Source: Streptomyces olindensis
GTDB lineage: Bacteria > Actinomycetota > Actinomycetes > Streptomycetales > Streptomycetaceae
Reading direction: 5' to 3'
NCBI GenBank assembly: GCA_000696115.1
Contig: JJOH01000008.1
Location: 62,001-126,000 of the forward strand
Length of the DNA stretch: 64,000 bases
The notes beneath the pieces were generated by a model. That model searched no databases and was not told the DNA's origin. It worked only from the letters and a program-made list of their open reading frames with translations. The translations under genes and the position numbers were made by a program. This document shows positions 16,369 through 25,354 of the stretch, piece by piece (the stretch's first letter is position 1; each line of letters starts with the position of its first letter).

Positions 16369-16959
16369 GCAGGTCAGGCTGTCCGACAGGGACCCCTGCC
16401 GTCCACCTCTTTCAGCGGAGACATACGAGCTTTTGGCCAGTTGTCGCCGCATGCACAGCGCGTGGACAGGTGCTGGTTGTTTCACGTGAAACACGTAAGA
16501 ACAGCCGATGTCCGATCGAGACGAGGAACTAGCGGTTCTTGTCCCGTAGTTGACGGAACCGACGATTCGCGTCGCGCCCGCATTCGTGACGAGGGAAGGG
16601 GGGACTTGTGTGCGCGGCGGTGGCCGGTAGGGTCGACTCCGGTTCGCGTCAGGGGTGAGGTGACCCGCCCCTGCGGGCCGAGTGCAGGGCAATGCAGCCT
16701 AACGGGACGGAGAGATCGAAGACCCGCGTTTCCGGTTATGGGACTGAGCCGTCCAGGCGAGTGGGAAGCTCGGTGAGAGGACTGCGGTCAATGTCACACT
16801 CTCCCCTACTTGTCCGTACGGAGCCGAAATACGGGTTAAATGTGGCGGCATTGGCCACGACACAGGACGGGAACGCAATCCGTCCACGGGGGAAAGCAGG
16901 CACCTTCCGACCGGGGAAGTGCGCAGACCGACCGAAAGATGCTCGAGGCGAGGCACACC
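16369..16959. other. Intergenic region with parS 5 (16479-16492)
   Basis: A 591-bp gap between divergent GNAT and flavohemoprotein genes. A perfect GTTTCACGTGAAAC lies at 16479-16492, flanked by CACGT repeats. No protein-coding or RNA gene is recognised; the part from about 16700 to 16930 is less GC-rich and probably holds the flavohemoprotein promoter. Confidence 0.85.
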
Positions 16960-18543
16960 ATGGACGCTCCGACCACCACGTCGGCCGACAACGGCACTTC
17001 TGGCGGCGGGGGCGGCTGGTTCACGCCCCGCAAGAAGCCGACACCGGGCAGCGAGCCCGGTACGGCAGAGGGGCGTCGACCGGCAGCGATACGCCCGGTG
17101 GGCAGGCCCGCCCCAGACCCGGCAGCGCCGTCGGACGGCACAGCCGCGCCGTCCGACGCGACGACCGGCAGCACGAGCCCCGGGCCGGACCAGGAGCGCG
17201 AGACCCCGGACGCCATACCCACGCCGACCCCCTCTCCTATGGGCTCGAGAGCCGCCGCGGCGTCATCGCCACGCCCCGCGCCCACGACGTTCGCCCCGTC
17301 TCCGGAGCCCTTCGCCGGCACCACCGCCGCTCCGCCCGCAAGTGCCGCGGCTGAGCCACGTGTTCCCGCCCAGCGGCCCGCTCCGAGAACGGATCCGGGG
17401 CCTGCCGCCTCCGCTCCGGCCGAGGAAGCGTCCTCGGACGCCGTCCTCATCCGCCGTGCGATGGCCGAGGTCGCGCCCGTGGCCGACAAGGTCACGTCGT
17501 ACTTCTACGCCCTGCTCTTCGTGCGCCACCCCGACTTGCGGCCGCTGTTCCCGGCCGCGATGGACACCCAGCGGGACCGGCTGCTCAGAGCACTGCTCAC
17601 GGCTGCCGAACACATCGACAACACCGACGTCCTCGTCGCCTACCTGCAGAACCTGGGCCGGGGCCACCGGAAGTACGGAACACGGGCGGAGCACTACCCG
17701 GCCGTCGGCGAATGCCTCATCGGCGCGCTGAGCAAGTACGCCGCCGGCGTCTGGAACGAGGAGATGGAGGCGGCCTGGGTCCGCACCTACACCACGATCT
17801 CCCAGATCATGATCGACGCGGCGGCCGCGGACGAACTGCGGGCCCCGGCCTGGTGGTACGCGGAGGTCGTCACGCATGACCTCCGCACTCCGGACGTCGC
17901 GGTCGTCACCGTCCGGCCCGACCAGCCGTACCCCTTCCTCGCCGGGCAGTACACGAGCCTGGAGACCCCCTGGTGGCCCCGCATCTGGCGGCACTACTCC
18001 TTCGCCTCGGCGCCCCGCTCGGACGGGCTGCTGTCGTTCCACGTGAAGGCCGTGCCGGCCGGCTGGGTCTCCAACGCCCTGGTGCACCGCGCCCGCCCCG
18101 GTGACATCATCCGGCTCGGCCCGCCCGCCGGCTCCATGATCGTGGACCACACCACCGACAGCGGCCTGCTCTGCTTGGGCGGCGGCACCGGCATAGCGCC
18201 CATCAAGGCACTGGTCGAGGACGTCGCCGAGCACGGCGAACGCCGGCCGGTCGAGGTCTTCTACGGCGCCCGCACGGACCACGATCTGTACGACATCGAC
18301 ACCATGCTCCGCCTGCAGCAGAGCCACCCCTGGCTCTCCGTCCGCGCGATCATCGACGAGCAGGCGCACCAGCAGCTCCCGGACGCCATACGCGCCTACG
18401 GGCCGTGGAACGAGTACGACGCCTACCTCTCGGGCCCGCCCGGGATGATCCGCAGCGGTGTGGACGCCCTGCGGGACATCGGCATCCCGTCGGACCGCAT
18501 ACGGCACGACTCGGTGGAGGAACTGGTCGCGGCCGGGCCCTGA
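16960..18543 (+). CDS. hmp: Flavohemoprotein with long N-terminal extension
   Basis: A 527-residue protein: a Pro/Ala/Thr-rich, probably disordered region (1-155), a globin domain (about 158-290), an FAD-binding ferredoxin-reductase domain (about 295-395) and an NAD-binding domain (about 400-525). In the globin, TSYFYALLF gives the B10 Tyr, and H(RKYG) is the proximal haem His. RHYSFAS binds FAD and GGGTGIAPIKAL binds NAD(P)H. Flavohaemoglobins oxidise NO to nitrate using O2 and NAD(P)H. Typical Hmp is about 400 residues, so the leader is extra. ATG at 16960 with GAGGCGAGG upstream. Confidence 0.9.
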   Translation: MDAPTTTSADNGTSGGGGGWFTPRKKPTPGSEPGTAEGRRPAAIRPVGRPAPDPAAPSDGTAAPSDATTGSTSPGPDQERETPDAIPTPTPSPMGSRAAAASSPRPAPTTFAPSPEPFAGTTAAPPASAAAEPRVPAQRPAPRTDPGPAASAPAEEASSDAVLIRRAMAEVAPVADKVTSYFYALLFVRHPDLRPLFPAAMDTQRDRLLRALLTAAEHIDNTDVLVAYLQNLGRGHRKYGTRAEHYPAVGECLIGALSKYAAGVWNEEMEAAWVRTYTTISQIMIDAAAADELRAPAWWYAEVVTHDLRTPDVAVVTVRPDQPYPFLAGQYTSLETPWWPRIWRHYSFASAPRSDGLLSFHVKAVPAGWVSNALVHRARPGDIIRLGPPAGSMIVDHTTDSGLLCLGGGTGIAPIKALVEDVAEHGERRPVEVFYGARTDHDLYDIDTMLRLQQSHPWLSVRAIIDEQAHQQLPDAIRAYGPWNEYDAYLSGPPGMIRSGVDALRDIGIPSDRIRHDSVEELVAAGP

Positions 18544-18551
18544 CCCGCCGC

Positions 18552-19034
18552 TCAGCCGAGGTCGGGGGCGTGCATGGCGCGTACGCCCTCGATGTTCCCG
18601 TCCAGGTAGTGCCGCAGGGACAGCGGGACGAGATGGACGGAGGCGATCCCGACCCGGGTGAAGGGCACCCGTACGATCTCGTACTCGCCGATGGGCTCGT
18701 CCACTTCGGGGCCGTGCCGGAGCGAAGGGTCCATGGACTCGAGGCGGCAGACGAAGAAGTGCTGCACCTTCACGCCGGTCGCGCCGCCGTCCTCCCCGAT
18801 GTGCTCCACGGTGTCCACGAAGCAGGGCACCACGTCGGTGATCTTCGCGCCGAGCTCCTCGTACACCTCGCGGTGCAGGGCGTCGACGACGGTGGAGTCG
18901 CCGGGCTCGACCCCGCCGCCGGGAGTGAGCCAGTAGGGGTCCATGCCCGGCTTGGTGCGCTTGATCAGGATCAGGTCGTCACCGTCCAGCAGAACGGCGC
19001 GGGCGGTGCGCTTGACCACGGGTCGGACGGTCAT
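18552..19034 (-). CDS. Nudix hydrolase
   Basis: A 160-residue Nudix protein. The box reads GGGVEPGDSTVVDALHREVYEELG: the catalytic REVYEELG is intact, but the upstream Glu is Asp and there is one extra residue before it, a variant seen in actinobacterial members. It probably cleaves a nucleoside diphosphate derivative. ATG at 19034 without a clear Shine-Dalgarno sequence. It converges with the flavohemoprotein gene, with stop codons 8 bp apart. A one-mismatch parS lies upstream. Confidence 0.88.
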   Translation of the reverse strand: MTVRPVVKRTARAVLLDGDDLILIKRTKPGMDPYWLTPGGGVEPGDSTVVDALHREVYEELGAKITDVVPCFVDTVEHIGEDGGATGVKVQHFFVCRLESMDPSLRHGPEVDEPIGEYEIVRVPFTRVGIASVHLVPLSLRHYLDGNIEGVRAMHAPDLG

Positions 19035-19055
19035 GGGTGAAATGTGGCCCGGCTG

Positions 19056-19069
19056 GTTCCACGTGAAAC
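19056..19069. other. parS: parS-like site (one mismatch)
   Basis: GTTCCACGTGAAAC differs from parS at one base. It lies 22 bp upstream of the Nudix start codon, in the presumed promoter or leader. ParB binding is plausible but likely weaker. Confidence 0.6.
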
Positions 19070-19178
19070 ATCGCGAAATGTCACCGGCCGAACTCCCAGA
19101 GTGAGGCACGGCACCGGGTGCCCCCGCACCCTCTCGGGACCTCTGTCCGTGCAGTCCGTCGCCCGCCTGGGAGCGGCC

Positions 19179-20084
19179 TCAGCACCAGTCGGCCGCGGCC
19201 CTCTGCAGCCACTCATGAGCCCGCGCGATGTGCGGCATGGCCATGGTCCCGGTGCGGACCACCAGGAAGTACGTGCGCAGCGGTGGCACCGCCGGCTCGT
19301 GCAGGGCGACGACGTCACCCCGCTGCAACGCCGTCGCGCACAGATAGCGCGGCAGCACCGCCAGCCCCGCGCCCGCGACCGCGCAGGCCAGGACCGCGCG
19401 CAGGTCGGGGACGACGACCGTGCCCGGAGCGGCCGGTCGGGAGTCGAAGACGGAGGCCCAGTAGCGGGAGACGAAGGGCAGTGACTCGTGCACCTCCACC
19501 ACGGGCACCTGCTCCAGGGCCGGTTCCGGCTTGCGGTCCGGCTGCCCGGCGCCGAGCTGTTCGGCCCAGCGCGGGGCGGCGACCAGGACGTGCTCCTCGT
19601 CGCAGAGCGCAGTCGCCGTGAGCAGGGCACCGCGTGGCCGGGCCGTGCTGATGGCCAGATCGTGATGCCCGGCGGAAAGCCCTTCCAGCGTTTCCTCGGC
19701 GTTTCCGAAGGAGGCGCGCAGGGCGAATCCCTGGCCGTCCTCGCCGGTCAGCTCCGTGAGCGCGGGCAGGGCTCGTTCGGCGGTGAACTCCGGCGGTCCG
19801 GCGAGGTGCAGCGTCCGTAAGGAGGAGTCGTCGTCGAGGCCGGTCTCGGTGATCTCCACCAGAGCGTCGAGATGCGGGGCGGCCTTGTGGGCGAGTTCGT
19901 CGCCGATGCTCGTCGGGGTCACGCCGCGGGCCTGCCGCAGGAACAAGGGGCGGCCCAGTTGCCGTTCGAGCGTCCTGATCTGCGAGGTGACGGCCGGCTG
20001 GGACAGACCGAGCAGGGCGGCGGCGCGGGTGAAGGAGCCGGCCCGGTGCACGGTCACGAAGGTCCGCAGCAAGGCCAGATCCAC
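19179..20084 (-). CDS. LysR-family transcriptional regulator
   Basis: A 301-residue LysR protein: an N-terminal winged helix (1-60, LLRTFVTVHRAGSFTRAAALLGLSQPAVTSQIRTLERQLG) and a periplasmic-binding-like effector domain (about 90-295). The GTG at 20084 is preceded by GAGGGGAG. The effector and target genes are unknown. Upstream on the other strand is an AT-richer stretch with an inverted repeat (20155-20162 and 20182-20189) that could be its control site. Confidence 0.92.
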   Translation of the reverse strand: MDLALLRTFVTVHRAGSFTRAAALLGLSQPAVTSQIRTLERQLGRPLFLRQARGVTPTSIGDELAHKAAPHLDALVEITETGLDDDSSLRTLHLAGPPEFTAERALPALTELTGEDGQGFALRASFGNAEETLEGLSAGHHDLAISTARPRGALLTATALCDEEHVLVAAPRWAEQLGAGQPDRKPEPALEQVPVVEVHESLPFVSRYWASVFDSRPAAPGTVVVPDLRAVLACAVAGAGLAVLPRYLCATALQRGDVVALHEPAVPPLRTYFLVVRTGTMAMPHIARAHEWLQRAAADWC

Positions 20085-20154
20085 CGCGCACACTCCCCTC
20101 TTCGGCCCCGCTCCCAGCCCCCCGGCCGCGCCCAACTATAAATAAGTCGATAGG

Positions 20155-20275
20155 TCTCTGTCGCTACTGTGATTGGACACTGACAGAGAGTCAACTAGCC
20201 TTGGTCGCGCGGTTCTTGCGCGCGGAACCGGGGGACGGTCCGAGCCACGAGGGGGGGAGGTTCGGACCGTCCGTC
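20155..20275 (+). ncRNA. Candidate small RNA or attenuated leader
   Basis: Between the divergent LysR gene and a methyltransferase gene is a stretch with an inverted repeat TCTCTGTC/GACAGAGA and a second hairpin (CGGTTC with GAACCG, about 20210-20230). An 11-bp perfect stem then follows (20233-20243 with 20262-20272) ending in GTCTTTCG, like an intrinsic terminator. No plus-strand gene ends upstream, so the terminator would close a short transcript. No known RNA family was recognised. Confidence 0.35.
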
Positions 20276-20337
20276 TTTCGTATGCCGATCCAGCCGACCG
20301 CGCAAGCGCTGTCAGTGCCACGTCGTACGGTTCGGGC

Positions 20338-21027
20338 ATGGAGCCACCGCCGGGTGCGGGAGTACAGGCCTACTACGCCGAGTCGGCGGAGCGGCTGGCG
20401 ACGGTGTACGAGAGCGTTCGGTTCGAGTCGGTGCACGGGGCGCTGCCGGAGTCGCCCGCGCGGGTCCTGGACGTCGGCGCGGGGACCGGTGGGGACGCGG
20501 CGGCGCTCGCCGGGCGGGGCTTCATGGTCGACGCCGTGGAACCGGTGACGGAGCTCCGGCGCGTGGCCGAGCGGCTGCACCAAGGCACCGGGGTGACGTG
20601 GCGGGCGGGTGCGCTCCCCCCCTTGCACGGCGTCCAGGGGCCGTACGACGCGGTGTTGCTGTCCGCGGTGTGGATGCATCTCCGGCCGGAGGAGCGCCCC
20701 GTCGCGATGCCGCGCCTGGCGGGGCTGCTGGCGTCGGGCGGCATCCTGCTGATCACTGGAGTCCGACAGTCCGCCGAGCGAGGCCGTCAGTCCGCCGACG
20801 CGTCCAGCGCGCGCAGGAGGTCCGCCACCAGGTCCTCCGGATCCTCGGCGCCGACCGACAGGCGGATGAAGCCCTCCGGCACCGAGTCCCCGCCCCAGCG
20901 TCCTCGCCGTTCGGCCGTGGACCGCACTCCGCCGAAGCTCGTCGCGTCGTCCACGAGCCGCAGCGCCTCCAGGAAGCGGTCGGCACGCGCGCGCGTGGGC
21001 AGCGTGAACGACACCACGGACCCATAG
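20338..21027 (+). pseudogene. Class I SAM methyltransferase, 3'-truncated
   Basis: The first 140 residues form a recognisable methyltransferase: motif I VLDVGAGTGGDAAALAGRG (about 43-60), acidic motif II VDAVEPV, and motif IV YDAVLLSAVWMHLRPEE, ending in strand GGILLITG. After that the frame becomes low-complexity Ser/Arg-rich sequence and runs 241 bp antisense into the 3' end of the PLP lyase gene. The usual C-terminal sheet strands are missing. It looks like a gene that lost its 3' end when the lyase operon became adjacent; activity is doubtful. ATG at 20338. Confidence 0.6.
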
Positions 21028-22022
21028 CGCCGCATCTGCTGTGAGGCGATCCTGTGCGCGGGGTCGTCGGGGAGCCCCGGGTAGCGCAGCGCGGTCACCT
21101 CGGGCCGCTCGCGCAGTACCTCGGCGACGGCCAGGGCGGTCGCGCTCTGCCGGTCGACCCGCATCTGGAGCGTCGCGATCGAACGGTGTGCGAGCCAGGC
21201 TTCCATGGGCCCGGGAATCGCCCCGACGATCTTGCGCCAGCGGCGTACGGCGGCCATGGCCTGGGCGTCCCGGCCGACGACATAGCCCAGGAGGACGTCG
21301 CCGTGGCCGGTCAGCTGCTTGGTTCCGCTCGCCACCGCGAAGTCGGCGCCCAGCTCCAGAGGGCGCTGGCCCAGCGGTGTCGCGAGGGTGTTGTCGACGG
21401 CCACGACGGCACCACGCGCGTGTGCCGCCTCGGCGAGCCGCCGGATGTCGCACACGTCGAGCCCGGGGTTCGACGGCGTCTCGATCCACAGCAGCTTCGC
21501 GCCGTCGAGGACGTCGAGCTGGGCGTCGCCGCCGGTCGGCGCGGTGCGCACCTCGATGCCGTACGCCTCCAGCTGGGCACGGACCAGGGGCAGCGCCTGG
21601 TAGCCGTCGTCGGGCAGGACGCAGACGTCCCCGGTGCGCAACTGGGAGAACAGCACCGCCGAGATCGCGGCCATGCCCGAGGCGAAGACGAGCGTCTCGG
21701 CACCGTCCTGGCCGGGCGCCTCCAGCTCGCCGACGGCGCGCTCCAGCAGCGTCCACGTCGGGTTCTCGTCGCGGCCGTAGGTGTAGGGACCGGTCGGGTC
21801 GCCCGGCAGGTGGTAGTGGGCGGCGAACACGGGCCCGGGCAGGGTGGGCTCGTACTTGACCGCCTCGGGCAGCCCGGCTCGCACCGCCCGCGTACCGTCA
21901 CCGGCACCGACGGCGACCCGGCTCACGCCGCCTGTCACCTGACCTGCATCGCCTGTCACCTGACGCGCGTCACCCGCGTCGCCCGTCGCCCCGCCCCCGT
22001 CACCCGTCGCGGATTCACTCAT
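20787..22022 (-). CDS. Cys/Met-metabolism PLP lyase (cystathionine gamma-lyase-like)
   Basis: A 411-residue Cys/Met metabolism PLP-dependent enzyme. It shows YTYGRDENPTWTLLERAVGELE, FASGMAAISAVLFS, DNTLATPLGQRPLELGADF and the PLP-lysine motif SGTKQLTGHGD. The family makes or breaks the C-gamma-S bond of cystathionine or related thiols in methionine and cysteine metabolism. An N-terminal extension (about 1-50) is built of GDAG/QVTG repeats and is probably unstructured. ATG at 22022 overlaps the ptpA stop as ATGA, so translation is coupled. Confidence 0.88.
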   Translation of the reverse strand: MSESATGDGGGATGDAGDARQVTGDAGQVTGGVSRVAVGAGDGTRAVRAGLPEAVKYEPTLPGPVFAAHYHLPGDPTGPYTYGRDENPTWTLLERAVGELEAPGQDGAETLVFASGMAAISAVLFSQLRTGDVCVLPDDGYQALPLVRAQLEAYGIEVRTAPTGGDAQLDVLDGAKLLWIETPSNPGLDVCDIRRLAEAAHARGAVVAVDNTLATPLGQRPLELGADFAVASGTKQLTGHGDVLLGYVVGRDAQAMAAVRRWRKIVGAIPGPMEAWLAHRSIATLQMRVDRQSATALAVAEVLRERPEVTALRYPGLPDDPAHRIASQQMRRYGSVVSFTLPTRARADRFLEALRLVDDATSFGGVRSTAERRGRWGGDSVPEGFIRLSVGAEDPEDLVADLLRALDASAD

Positions 22023-22510
22023 GCCGCCTGTCCCTCCACGCCCTCACGCACCGCCGCGAGCAGACCGGCGCTCGCGGCCTCCACCATCTCAAGGCACTCC
22101 TCGAAACCGTCCGCACCCCCGTAGTAGGGGTCCGGTACGTCGAGGTCGTCCCCGGCGGCCGGGTCGTAGGAGCGCAGCAGCCGCACCTTCTGGGCGTCCT
22201 GTTCCGTGGGTGCGAGGCGCCGCAGCGCCCTGAGGTGGCCGGTGTCGAGGGCGACGACCAGGTCGAGGCGGGCGAACCAGGACGGCTGGAACTGCCGGGC
22301 CGTGTGGCCGCAGGCGTAGCCGTTCTCCTCCAGGACGGCCACCGTGCGCGGGTCGGCGCCGTCGCCCTCGTGCCAGCCGCCCGTGCCGGCGCTGTCGACC
22401 TCCACCAGACCGTCGAGTCCGGCCTCCGCCACACGCGCGCGGAAGACGACCTCGGCCATCGGGGAGCGGCAGATGTTGCCCGTGCAGACGAAGCAGACGC
22501 GGTACGTCAT
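22019..22510 (-). CDS. ptpA: Low-molecular-weight protein-tyrosine phosphatase
   Basis: A 163-residue LMW-PTP. The P-loop C9TGNICR15 is at the N terminus and the general-acid Asp lies in DPYYGG (about residue 128). It dephosphorylates phosphotyrosine in the cytoplasm. In S. coelicolor the corresponding gene ptpA influences antibiotic production. ATG at 22510, 6 bp after the holin-like gene stop. Operon order: holin-like gene, ptpA, PLP lyase. Confidence 0.93.
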   Translation of the reverse strand: MTYRVCFVCTGNICRSPMAEVVFRARVAEAGLDGLVEVDSAGTGGWHEGDGADPRTVAVLEENGYACGHTARQFQPSWFARLDLVVALDTGHLRALRRLAPTEQDAQKVRLLRSYDPAAGDDLDVPDPYYGGADGFEECLEMVEAASAGLLAAVREGVEGQAA

Positions 22511-22516
22511 GCGCCC

Positions 22517-22894
22517 TCAGTCCCCGTCCGGCAGGACGACGTGCAGCGCCCAGGAGACGACCGAGATGATCAGACCGCCCAGGACGGCCGTCCAGAAGCC
22601 CTCCACGTGGAAGCTCAGGTCGAGCTTGTCGGCCAGCCACGATGTGAGCAGCAGCATCAACGCGTTGACGACCAGGGTGAACAGTCCGAGCGTCAGGATC
22701 AGCAGCGGCAGGCTGAGGAGCTTGACGACCGGCTTGACCAGGAAGTTCACCAGGCCGAAGATCAGCGCGACCACGATCAGGGTGCCGACCTTCTTGCCCG
22801 TGCTGTCACCGGTCAGGGTGATCTTGTCGAGCAGCCATACGGCGACCGCCAGGGCACCCGCGTTGGCGATCGTCTTGACTACGAAATTCTTCAT
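22517..22894 (-). CDS. Phage holin family 4 (superfamily IV)-like membrane protein
   Basis: A 125-residue protein of four membrane segments (about 5-25, 36-55, 58-82, 98-120), with LIFGLVNFLVKPVVKLLSLPLLILTLGLF typical of Phage_holin_4_2. Such proteins are widespread in bacterial chromosomes and are not necessarily phage-derived; their role is unknown. ATG at 22894. First gene of the ptpA operon and divergent from a cupin gene. Confidence 0.85.
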   Translation of the reverse strand: MKNFVVKTIANAGALAVAVWLLDKITLTGDSTGKKVGTLIVVALIFGLVNFLVKPVVKLLSLPLLILTLGLFTLVVNALMLLLTSWLADKLDLSFHVEGFWTAVLGGLIISVVSWALHVVLPDGD

Positions 22895-22954
22895 GTGTCT
22901 GATCGTGGCAGACCTGATCGGACATGGGCACAAGAGGCAGGGGCGGACAAGGCG

Positions 22955-23272
22955 ATGAAGGCATTCCGGCTGGACGAACTGGAGGCGGAGCGCGCCGCCA
23001 ACGAGGGCGCCTACCTGCAGTTTCTCCGGGAGCAGAACATGTCGGTCGGCCTGTACGCCCTGGACGCGGGCGAGCAGGATCCACAGAAGCCGCACAATCA
23101 GGACGAGGTCTACTTCGTTGTGAGCGGCCGTGCCGCGATCACCGTCGGACTGGAGACGACCCAGGTGGCGCGCGGCAGCGTCGTGTACGTACCGGCGGGG
23201 GTCGCCCACAAGTTCCACCACATCACCGAGGACCTCAGGGTGCTGGTGGTCTTCTCTCCGCCCGAGAGCTGA
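22955..23272 (+). CDS. Cupin-domain protein
   Basis: A 105-residue small cupin: motif 1 PHNQDEVYFVVSGRAAITVG (His and Glu metal ligands) and motif 2 GSVVYVPAGVAHKFHHI (His ligand). This is a complete two-motif double-stranded beta helix that probably binds a divalent metal. Enzyme activity cannot be assigned. ATG at 22955, preceded by GGCGGACAAGG. Confidence 0.88.
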   Translation: MKAFRLDELEAERAANEGAYLQFLREQNMSVGLYALDAGEQDPQKPHNQDEVYFVVSGRAAITVGLETTQVARGSVVYVPAGVAHKFHHITEDLRVLVVFSPPES

Positions 23273-23437
23273 GGGGCCGCCTCCGGGTTCCCTAGGGGAC
23301 CGGTCAGGGGAGGACAAGGGGTGCGAGGGCCCCGCGAGGCACCCTCCCGGACCTAGCATCGAGTGCAGGACACCAGAGATCCAGAAGGACCGACAGGACC
23401 CGGCACTCGAACGGGTGGAGAGGTAAGGACGAGGGCG

Positions 23438-23650
23438 ATGCGAGAGATCTTCGCGGGACTGCCGTGGTGGGTGAAGTGGGTCGCGGTGCCGGTCATCGCC
23501 CTCGTCGTGTTCGGCGGGCTGATAGCCAGCGTGGTGGGCTTCGTCATCGGACTGCTCTTCAAGGTGCTGGTCTTCGTGGCGCTGGTCGGCGGACTGATCT
23601 ACGTCGTACGGAAGTTCACTTCCAGCTCCTCGTCGCGCAGCGACTGGTGA
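23438..23650 (+). CDS. DUF5326-like small membrane protein
   Basis: A 70-residue protein with two membrane helices (about 12-34 and 36-57) and a Ser-rich basic tail (KFTSSSSSRSDW). It resembles the short DUF5326 proteins of Streptomyces. ATG start with GGAGAGG upstream. Function unknown. Confidence 0.75.
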   Translation: MREIFAGLPWWVKWVAVPVIALVVFGGLIASVVGFVIGLLFKVLVFVALVGGLIYVVRKFTSSSSSRSDW

Positions 23651-23811
23651 GACCGGTGGGAAACCGGTGGGGGTAGCGGGAAACGCCTGGAATCACCGGT
23701 TCCCTCGCCCGAGGGAAGTTTCCCCGCGGGGCCGTCTGCGCGCGGTGGCAGACGAATAGAGTCCGGAACTCGACGCGGGGACATCCCCGCGAGCGGCGTA
23801 CACCCCCACCC

Positions 23812-24711
23812 GTGTCCATCGGCACGGGCTGCCCCCTCGCGTTTCGGGAGTGCCCCTTGGCTCCGGCTGACATCGCCCCTGTCCACCTCCACACCGTCCC
23901 CGCGCAACCCCGCTCGGCGGCACCCCCCGAGCCACCATCCGCCGTCACGCCCCCGCCCCCGCCTCCGGCGACCCTCATCGGCTCCGTCCAGCGCGCGATG
24001 CGCCTGCTGGAGACCGTCGCCGAGCACGAGTACGGCGCCCCCGCCAAGCAACTGGCCCGCGAGACCGGGCTGGCCCTGCCCACGACCTACCACCTGCTGC
24101 GCACTCTCGTGCACGAGGGCTATCTGCGCCGCGACAAGGGGCTGTTCTTCCTCGGTGATGCGGCCGAGCGGCTGAGCAGCAGCGGGGCACGGCAGAAACG
24201 TCGCAGCACGGTCGTCGACGCACTCGCGCACTGGCGGGACCTGCTCGGCGTCCCGGTGTACTACGCGGCGTACCGCGAGGGCGAGATCGAGGTCATGTGC
24301 GTCTCCGACACCCCGGGCAACCCGGCGGTGGAGGAGTGGGCCGACTTCCGGGAGACCGGGCACGCGCACGCCATCGGGCAGTGCCTGCTGTCCCAGCTGG
24401 ACGAGGACGCCCGCCGCGACCACCTCGACCGCTACCCGGTGCGGCCCCTCACCCCGTACACGGTGCGGGACAACCACAGCCTGCTCCGGCGCCTGGAACG
24501 GGTGCGGCGGATGGAGCCGGTGACCGAGCGTCAGGAGTACGCCCTGGGCGCGGTCTGCGCGGCGATCCCCCTCACCCTCGGCACCACGGCCGCGACGATG
24601 GCCATCTCCCTGCCCGCTCACCAGGAGGACCGGCTGCTGCCCGCGGCCCGTCAGTTGCAGAGCGAGATCGGGCGCAGGCTCGGGACGCTCGCGCTCTCTA
24701 TCAGTATGTGA
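23812..24711 (+). CDS. ssgR: IclR-family regulator SsgR
   Basis: IclR protein of 299 residues from GTG 23812, or 284 from TTG 23857. TTG 23857 has GGGAG at a proper distance and may be the real start. The Pro-rich N terminus is followed by a winged helix (SVQRAMRLLETVAEHEYGAPAKQLARETGLALPTTYHLLRTL, about 58-100) and an IclR effector domain (about 120-295, including DTPGNPAVEEWADFRETGHAHAIGQCLLS). In S. coelicolor SsgR activates the adjacent sporulation gene ssgA. Identification rests on this arrangement: ssgA follows 99 bp downstream. Confidence 0.9.
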   Translation: MSIGTGCPLAFRECPLAPADIAPVHLHTVPAQPRSAAPPEPPSAVTPPPPPPATLIGSVQRAMRLLETVAEHEYGAPAKQLARETGLALPTTYHLLRTLVHEGYLRRDKGLFFLGDAAERLSSSGARQKRRSTVVDALAHWRDLLGVPVYYAAYREGEIEVMCVSDTPGNPAVEEWADFRETGHAHAIGQCLLSQLDEDARRDHLDRYPVRPLTPYTVRDNHSLLRRLERVRRMEPVTERQEYALGAVCAAIPLTLGTTAATMAISLPAHQEDRLLPAARQLQSEIGRRLGTLALSISM

Positions 24712-24810
24712 AAACTCACTCCTTGTGATCTGCTGTGTACGTTCAGCAAGATTCCACCAAGTGTCAGAGGTTCGTTCCCGGCCAGTCCACGGCGAATGAC
24801 GGGGTTATCG

Positions 24811-25245
24811 ATGCGCGAGTCCGTACAGGCAGAGGTCATGATGAGTTTTCTCGTGTCCGAGGAGCTCTCCTTCCGCATTCCGGTGGAGCTGCGCTATGAG
24901 ACCAGTGATCCCTATGCCGTCCGGCTGACCTTCCACTTGCCCGGTGATGCCCCCGTGACGTGGGCTTTCGGGCGGGAGTTGCTGATCGACGGGGTCGGCC
25001 GCCCGTGCGGTGAGGGCGATGTGCGGGTGACTCCCGTCGAGCCGGACGCGCTCGGCGAGGTGCTGATCAGGCTTCAGGTGGGAAGCGACCAGGCGTTGTT
25101 CAGGTCCTCGACGGCACCGCTCGTCGCGTTCCTCGACCGCACCGACAAGTTGGTGCCCCTCGGCCAGGAGGGCTCGCTCGCCGACTTCGACGCCCACCTC
25201 GACGAGGCCCTGGACCGCATCCTGGCGGAACAGGGCGCCGGGTGA
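24811..25245 (+). CDS. ssgA: Sporulation-specific cell division activator SsgA
   Basis: A 144-residue SALP-family protein that starts MRESVQAEVMMSFLVSEELS and contains IPVELRYETSDPYAVRLTFHLPGD, the hallmark of SsgA. In streptomycetes SsgA localises SsgB and FtsZ during sporulation septation and stimulates septum formation. ATG at 24811, near an upstream ATG at 24796. Controlled in S. coelicolor by SsgR, whose gene lies directly upstream. Confidence 0.96.
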   Translation: MRESVQAEVMMSFLVSEELSFRIPVELRYETSDPYAVRLTFHLPGDAPVTWAFGRELLIDGVGRPCGEGDVRVTPVEPDALGEVLIRLQVGSDQALFRSSTAPLVAFLDRTDKLVPLGQEGSLADFDAHLDEALDRILAEQGAG

Positions 25246-25354
25246 GGCATCGGCCGGCGGCACCGTGGAGTAACGCTTCACCGGATGCCGCCGGGCTGTG
25301 CAGGAACGCTTCTCCCTGCGATGTGACAAGTAAGGCGTGCTGGGCGCAGAGGCG

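Noticed and set aside
18035..18050. parS-like GTTCCACGTGAAGG inside hmp
   Set aside because: Two mismatches and coding for a conserved FHVK stretch of the FAD domain; not counted as parS.
22235..22950. Long plus-strand reading frame opposite ptpA and the holin-like gene
   Set aside because: Shadow of the minus-strand genes; composition is Asp/Val/Gln-rich, typical of antisense of GC-rich coding DNA.
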